In this document: positions 53,301 through 60,100 of the stretch, piece by piece | Numbering within the stretch: position 1 is the stretch's first letter | How the letters are laid out: each line of letters begins with the position of its first letter | NCBI GenBank assembly: GCA_028023455.1 | Contig: JAQFVV010000018.1 | Span: 5,175,800-5,239,799, forward strand | From: Epiperipatus broadwayi | Taxonomy: Eukaryota > Onychophora > Udeonychophora > Euonychophora > Peripatidae | Reading direction: 5' to 3' | DNA: 64,000 bases | Position numbers and translations under genes: made by a program | The notes under the pieces: model-generated | The model's database searches: none | Seen by the model: the letters and a program-made list of their open reading frames with translations, nothing else | What the model was told of the DNA's origin: nothing

Positions 53301-56300
53301 ATAATTGGATGAATTGTGAATAACAAATGAGGATTTCAATGGAAAATGAAGATGGATGTCTTTTTCAATGAGGAAAATTAAAAGCAAATTGAGAATTGAT
53401 TAATAAAAGTAATATTTATTTGGATTATATGAAGAAGCTAATAAACATAATGGACTAGAAAAATATTGAAATATGCAAAGTTAATTGATGGAGATTTTAT
53501 TTCTATGTATTTGAATCACAAATGGGATGTATGTGTAAAAAATATATTTATGAGGAAAGAAGATAAATAGATTAATTAAAGAAAATAAGTTTATTTATGA
53601 AAAATAAATATAAACAAAAGAAACAGAATAGAGTTATAATGATATAGATATAGAATAAGAAAAGATATATTCTAAAAAAAAAATTTTTTATATATTTTTT
53701 TTAATTACATGCACATAAAAAAAAATCCATTAATGTTTTGTTTATTTTCTATAACCTTTATCAAGACACATAATTTATTTGAAATATAAAATAAAACAAA
53801 AATATACAAATCAAAAAATGCCCCAAATATATATAAAATACACCAAATTGCAACACTAGAGTGTTCATTATAATTTAATGCAAGAGCGTGAGTTTTGTTT
53901 CTAACGAATGGGTGCAAAAGTGGATAAAAATTTGACAGCAGTAGTGATTTAATGGAAATGTGAGACAAAGATAGAATTAACTATGTATTTTTGAAATGTA
54001 ACATGTTAAAAGAAGTTTAAGACAAATTGTATAAAGAATTGGGAGGAAAGGATAAAGAAACAGATTTTCTAGGTTTTATTATTAGAATTATTTTAGTCTT
54101 TTTGACAAAAATGAGGACTATGAAAAGAGGGTATTGGAATTAATGACAAAGATTTTATAAAATTAGATAGGGAAATAAAAAATAAATGTATGAGTATCCT
54201 GTAAAAATTATTTACAATTTATAGAATAAAAGGTATTAATAATGGGTAAAAATAAATGGGTTTTTGTACTATGTATTATTTCAAAGAGCAGGAGTATTTA
54301 ACAGGGTTTCTGAACATATGGATTGTTTACAAGAACTTTTGATTTATTAATTTAAGAAGAATACATTTTACATCATATATTACAGTTAATAATATGCATC
54401 TTATGTTGCAGATATATATAAAAAAAATTACGCATGGGAATGTTGTATTGAAGCATAGTACATTACAAAAATCAAAAGAAATTATTTAATTCTTCAGCAT
54501 ACACAAAATGATAAACCAAGAGCAGCTCCTACTCTAGCACCATCTACTGTAAGCTTGAGTAATAAGAACTAACTAGATATTTTATTTCATTTAAATTCTT
54601 ATCTTCAGATTTGTTTCTATTTTTTGCTTTTTATAAATGAGGCTTTAGAATTCAAAATTGAAAGCAAGCATCCAGCAACCACTTTTAACTATATTTTATG
54701 GAATTTAATCAGCCTACAGTTTTGGATTCAAGCCAATCTTCTTGAACAGTTATAGAGATCTGATTCCAGTTCAATATCTGTATACATATTTTAATATCTT
54801 CAATTATTTATTAACTTTAGACATTTTATTCTCCTGGCTAGGAATGTAAACAACAAATACACAATATGATAAACCAAGAGCATCTCCACTGTAGCTCCAT
54901 CTATTAAAAGTTTGAGTAACCAGTGATATACAAGATAACTTTATTGAATTTAAATTATTATCCTCAGTCCCGATTTCTGACTTTTGCATTTATCATTATG
55001 ACTTTGGAATTCAAGCGATGTGATCAATCATTGAACAACCATCTTTAACTGTTAAGCTAAAAATCTCAAATTCAAATCAACTTTGAAACCATATTAATCT
55101 GCTGTGTATTAAAGTTTCCAATAGTATAACTTATTCCTCTAGCTTATAATAGATAACAGGAGAGTGGGGAGCTGATCTTGGTTTATTATGGTGCACAAGC
55201 TGAAGAATTAAGTAGTTTGATGTTTTTAACTTTTCTAGCCAGGAAAATAAGTGCTTATAATTAACAAAGAGCTATGATTACTAAAATTTGTATAGTTAAT
55301 GAATGAGTCATATCTATGTAATTGTTTATGCATATTGACTTAGGTTCAAAAATCTTAAGTTGATTTACATTTTAAAGTTTTTAATTTGAATAATAAAATG
55401 TAATTAAAAGTAGTGTTTATCTGCATTGCTTCCAATTTTTAATTCTGAAACTTCATTGATAATTAATTATAACTGCAACAATAGACAAACTTCATTTTCT
55501 AATATATAATTAAGAATTTCCCTTTTTTAGATTCTTGATATTTAATTAAGATCTCTTTCAATATATTCGTGTCACTTTCAAAATTTTATGTAATAATGAA
55601 GCAAATAATTAATGTTATGAAAATATGAAAAGGGCTCTCATCTGAATGTTATTTTGTATTTATTTAGCATAAGAATTTTTTTGACAACTTATCTGTTAGA
55701 AAAATATAATAAAGGAACCTGTTATGATTCAAGTAGGAGTTCTGCCACAGTATCCATAGATTTAATAATCATTAATTAAATAATTCATAGTTTGTGCTTG
55801 TCCACATCTACATAGGTCAGTGGCTGATAAAGTCCATTTATGAAGTAGATGACCACAGATTGTTCTGAATTTGTTTATGAGGTTCCAGTAACTTTTAGGA
55901 AAATCAAATTATGCTAGCTTTATTACTGAATGTGGAAAAAAATTGTTTGGAATTTCATAAAAAGTTCATTTTCATGTCATAATTCTTTGATTGTAGATTT
56001 TTCAATAAACATCCAGAATGATCTTGATTTGGACTAAGGTGGTGCAACTATATCTTGAGTTATTAGCAAATTTAATTTTCTATGAGGCAATTTATCTTCT
56101 GATATCTGGTGGAAGTATATGTGAGCCAACAGGAAGTTATTGCAAAGCAATAAACTTGAGTTTACCATTAATTTTCTCATGGTAATATTTCAATGAATAT
56201 TACGAAGTTTATTATGGACATTTTTTTTTAAATAGAGATATAGTATTCACCATTAAAATATATCAATGCTAAGAAGTTGTTTGTAAAGTACTTGTATATT

Positions 56301-56721
56301 AACTCCAAGTAGTGCTAGCCAACATTGCAATGAGGTTATTCATAGAAATTGTTTTAAATCTAACTTTAGAAAAATGAGGAAAATAAGTTAAGGTATGATT
56401 TAAAGTTATTCCTAAATAGCATAGGATAGGATTGTGTTTCAGTGTATTGTTGCAAAAGATTATACAACACTCAGATTACAAAATGCTTCCTTCTGTTCAG
56501 ATAAATAATTGATCTTACTATCTTTGTTATATTAGAAATAAAAGTCCAGCTTTTAAAAAAGGCATTCAATCTTTTCATATCATTATTAAGAGACCAAATA
56601 TTAAGAATCTATAATGAAAAGCGGTGATGCTTAATTATATTCGTAAAGGAAGTTGCACATTTCTGCAGCTATAATTAATTAATTCCATTGTTCACCAATC
56701 TTCTAGATTTATAATCTAAAT

Positions 56722-56762
<41 letters not shown>

Positions 56763-57068
56763 ACAATTCATACAAGTGGAATTTAAGAAAGTTTTTGATT
56801 ATGTAAATTATCACAACCTTGCAAATCAAATCATCTAGCCTTTTCTGAGAATCCTATAATTGCATGTTCCTCAGTCATTTATTTTAGGAATAGATTTACT
56901 GCTATAAAAACTCTTCCAAGGATATCTCCAGTTTCTTCCATTATCTCCTCTTATCCTAACTTGGATTTTACATTAACCCATTTGTGCAAAGATTGTTGAT
57001 CTTATTTCATATTATGATTTGCCAAAGACTATATATATATATATTTATATATATATATATATATATAT

Positions 57069-57161
<93 letters not shown>

Positions 57162-60100
57162 TACTAAAAAGAAAAAAGAGGATAGAATTGATAATTCCTC
57201 TTTTAATAGAGTAATTTTGCCTTACATTAGGGGGGTTACTGATAAAAATCAGTAGAAGACTATCTTGTTTTAATAGAAAGACCACTTTTTCTACTGGCAA
57301 AAAAATTGGTGATTTTTTGTATAAACCTAAAGACAGAATACTTTTGGAACACCAAGGAGTTTATGAAATTCCGTGTTTCCAGTGCTCAAGAGGCTATGTG
57401 GGTCAGTCTAATAGACTAATTAATGTAAGAATTAAGGAACATAAAAATGCTTTTCAACAAAAAATTAGCACATCAGTTTTTATTTCCCATTATTTAGAAA
57501 CTGGTCACAAACCTAATTTTGACAATACAAAAATACTTGCTAATTTGGAAAGATATGATTTAAGAACCATGAGAGAGTCAATTAAAATATTAAAGAGATC
57601 TACTGCTTTAAATAGAACTGATGAAGCACAATGTATTCCAGCTATGTGGAAACCTCTCTTTTTATCCAATATTAACTTAAAATTAACAGGTAAAAATACT
57701 GAGGAAAATAAACATTTTGATAAGCCTCATATTGTGAATGCTGAACTGGAATCTCATTTCTCATCTTGCACACAGGCATGTTATTTGTTAAGATCTAATG
57801 GTTTTTCTTTCAAAAGTTAACCTTGAAAATGGCGGTTGCCATTCCGTCGAAATATCGGTGCTCAATGGAAAATAATACATGGTATATCCCAAAAAGTTAT
57901 AATTTATCTACATCATATAACCGTGAAAACATTAAGTATAACATATATATATAAATTAGTAATCAATGTCTGTATTCCAATTATAATAAAATATATATAA
58001 TTATTTAAAACAATACAATAATTAATACAGTAAAACAATATTTTAAAAAAAACAAATATATACCAATTTAATAGAAGTACTTTCAACTATCTATGTAGTC
58101 GTTGTCAACTAGATTCAAATTGTATTAGAAAAAACCGTTACAAATGTAAACAAAAAGTAATACATCAATTTTCCCACAATTCATTAATTTTTATATTGGC
58201 AGCCTGTCTGTTTATCAACTGTTGCTTTTCACTTTTTATTAACATAGCTTTTTTAATTTTGCATTTATTATTATTTCTTTCAATACACAAAATCTTAACT
58301 TTATTAAAATCAAAATCAAAACCATAATTACATGTTACATTATGATCAAAAAATACTGATGGTGATACATCATCATTTCTAACATTCTCTTGTCTTGATT
58401 TTTGCACTCGTTTATATAACAACAAATGCTCCTTTGATCTTTTCTCCAATGTACATCGAGATTCCCCAATATATGCCTTTCCACAAACACATAGCCATTT
58501 ATATATTGCACAACTTTGATTTAAAATACTACACCTATTTTTTGAATTATTTATTAATCTATTTAAATTAGGAGTAGTATAAAATATATATATATATATA
58601 AATTTACACTGGATAATATATTGATTATAAAGAGAGAAATAAATAATATTCCATTAATTGAAATACATATATTTAAATTTTCACAATAGAATGATTTACT
58701 ATTTTTTAAACAAATATTCAGCTTGATTGATTCTAATATAGATCGCTCCTTTATTTTCTCAGTAGTTTATTCCAAGTAATTTGGTAAATCATTAAATACA
58801 TGTATAACAAAAACTATCATCAATTTTTAAAAGCAACACTTTATTAGTGCAGTCATATTAGCTATTTTCAACCTTACTGATTATATTTTTAAAATAAAAT
58901 ATCCTTGGTTTAGACTTCAACTTCTATCAAAATTTTATTCTCCAAAGTATTTTGAAGACAGGCATTATGTCTCAAAATGTTTTACATGAATTTTATTTAC
59001 CTCAATCTTATCACCTTCAACAGTTCTCTTCCTGCATTGCCTTTTTTTCAATATCTGATTATTAGTTTTCTTTCTATCCAACTTATTCTAATCAACTTTC
59101 TCCAGAGTCACCTTTTTATATCTTTGAATTTTATTCTTGGTTAATTTCCCAAAGACCAAATCTCATGTCTATATGTTGATATATTCTAAGGAAAGGTTGT
59201 AACAAATTTTATATATATTTCTATATCAATATGTTTATTTAGAATTTTAAATAAAACTGTAAAAAAAAAAAAATGTCTAATTCACAATGATAAAATTTAA
59301 TTCTATCTGGTGAAACATAAAAACAAAAATCATAAATTTGTATTTTCACCAGGTATTTTATTTAATGTAACCATAATAGATATTAATAAGTAGTAAATGC
59401 CTATCTTGCAGTCCTCTATATTGTTATTATGCAATTATTTAGTTTGGTCAATGAAAATCTTCTTTATCAGTTCAATGCTACATCATTGATCTTTTGTTCA
59501 ATATTCAAACTGCTTATCATATGAAGTCAGCAAAGACTCTCTCTCCTGTGTAGTTGAAACTGAATTACTATAACAGAGGACCAAATTCTGATACTAATAT
59601 GGCAGCTATAAGATGTAAAGATGTTACAATTAACATTTTTTCTCCTTTGCATACATAATATAATCTTGCTTCTGAAGTCTTGTGTAAATTTTTTTTAAAT
59701 GTTTACAATGATCTGATTTCCAAAGAATTAAATCCATTAATGGACATTTCTAGCAAAATTCTTTTTTAGTAATCTCACTTTTGGATATTCTAATGCAAAC
59801 TGTGTGGTGTTGGTGAGGAGACATTTTTATACATTACATGTTCTTGTAATTACTTTAATGTCACATTTATTATAAGGTTTACTTCTCCCAATAAGAATCT
59901 TGGCCAGTTTTATTCTTCTAGCTTTCTATAGAAATCTAAGAGCAGCTTTAATCCTTCAAAGAGTGATATGGCTAATAAGATGTAGTATTATTTTCCATTA
60001 AAAAAAAACACACATACTTCTAAATTCTATTATCACAAGTTTAAATTTTCTTATCTTTTTTTCATTAACAAAGAGTAAAGTCTTTGAAACTTTTTTAAAA

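Larger units (their letters stand above)
57160..57960 (+). mobile_element. Penelope-like element, 5' truncated (family 1)
   Basis: Begins at the end of the AT tract in the linker between reverse transcriptase and endonuclease: [10 protein letters not shown], then after a -1 shift at about 57247, [18 protein letters not shown]. It continues into the GIY-YIG ORF and a 3' untranslated end that is shared with 15961-16100 (CATATAACCGTGAAAACATTAA). The reverse transcriptase is absent. Confidence 0.85.

Noticed and set aside
56768-56960. Plus-strand RT-like fragment ([18 protein letters not shown])
   Set aside because: It resembles LINE motif A but the rest does not continue as reverse transcriptase; too weak to list as a feature.
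56984-57300. Three I/Y-repeat proteins
   Set aside because: They are translations of an (AT)n microsatellite on both strands; only the last part of one frame ([10 protein letters not shown]) is real Penelope sequence.
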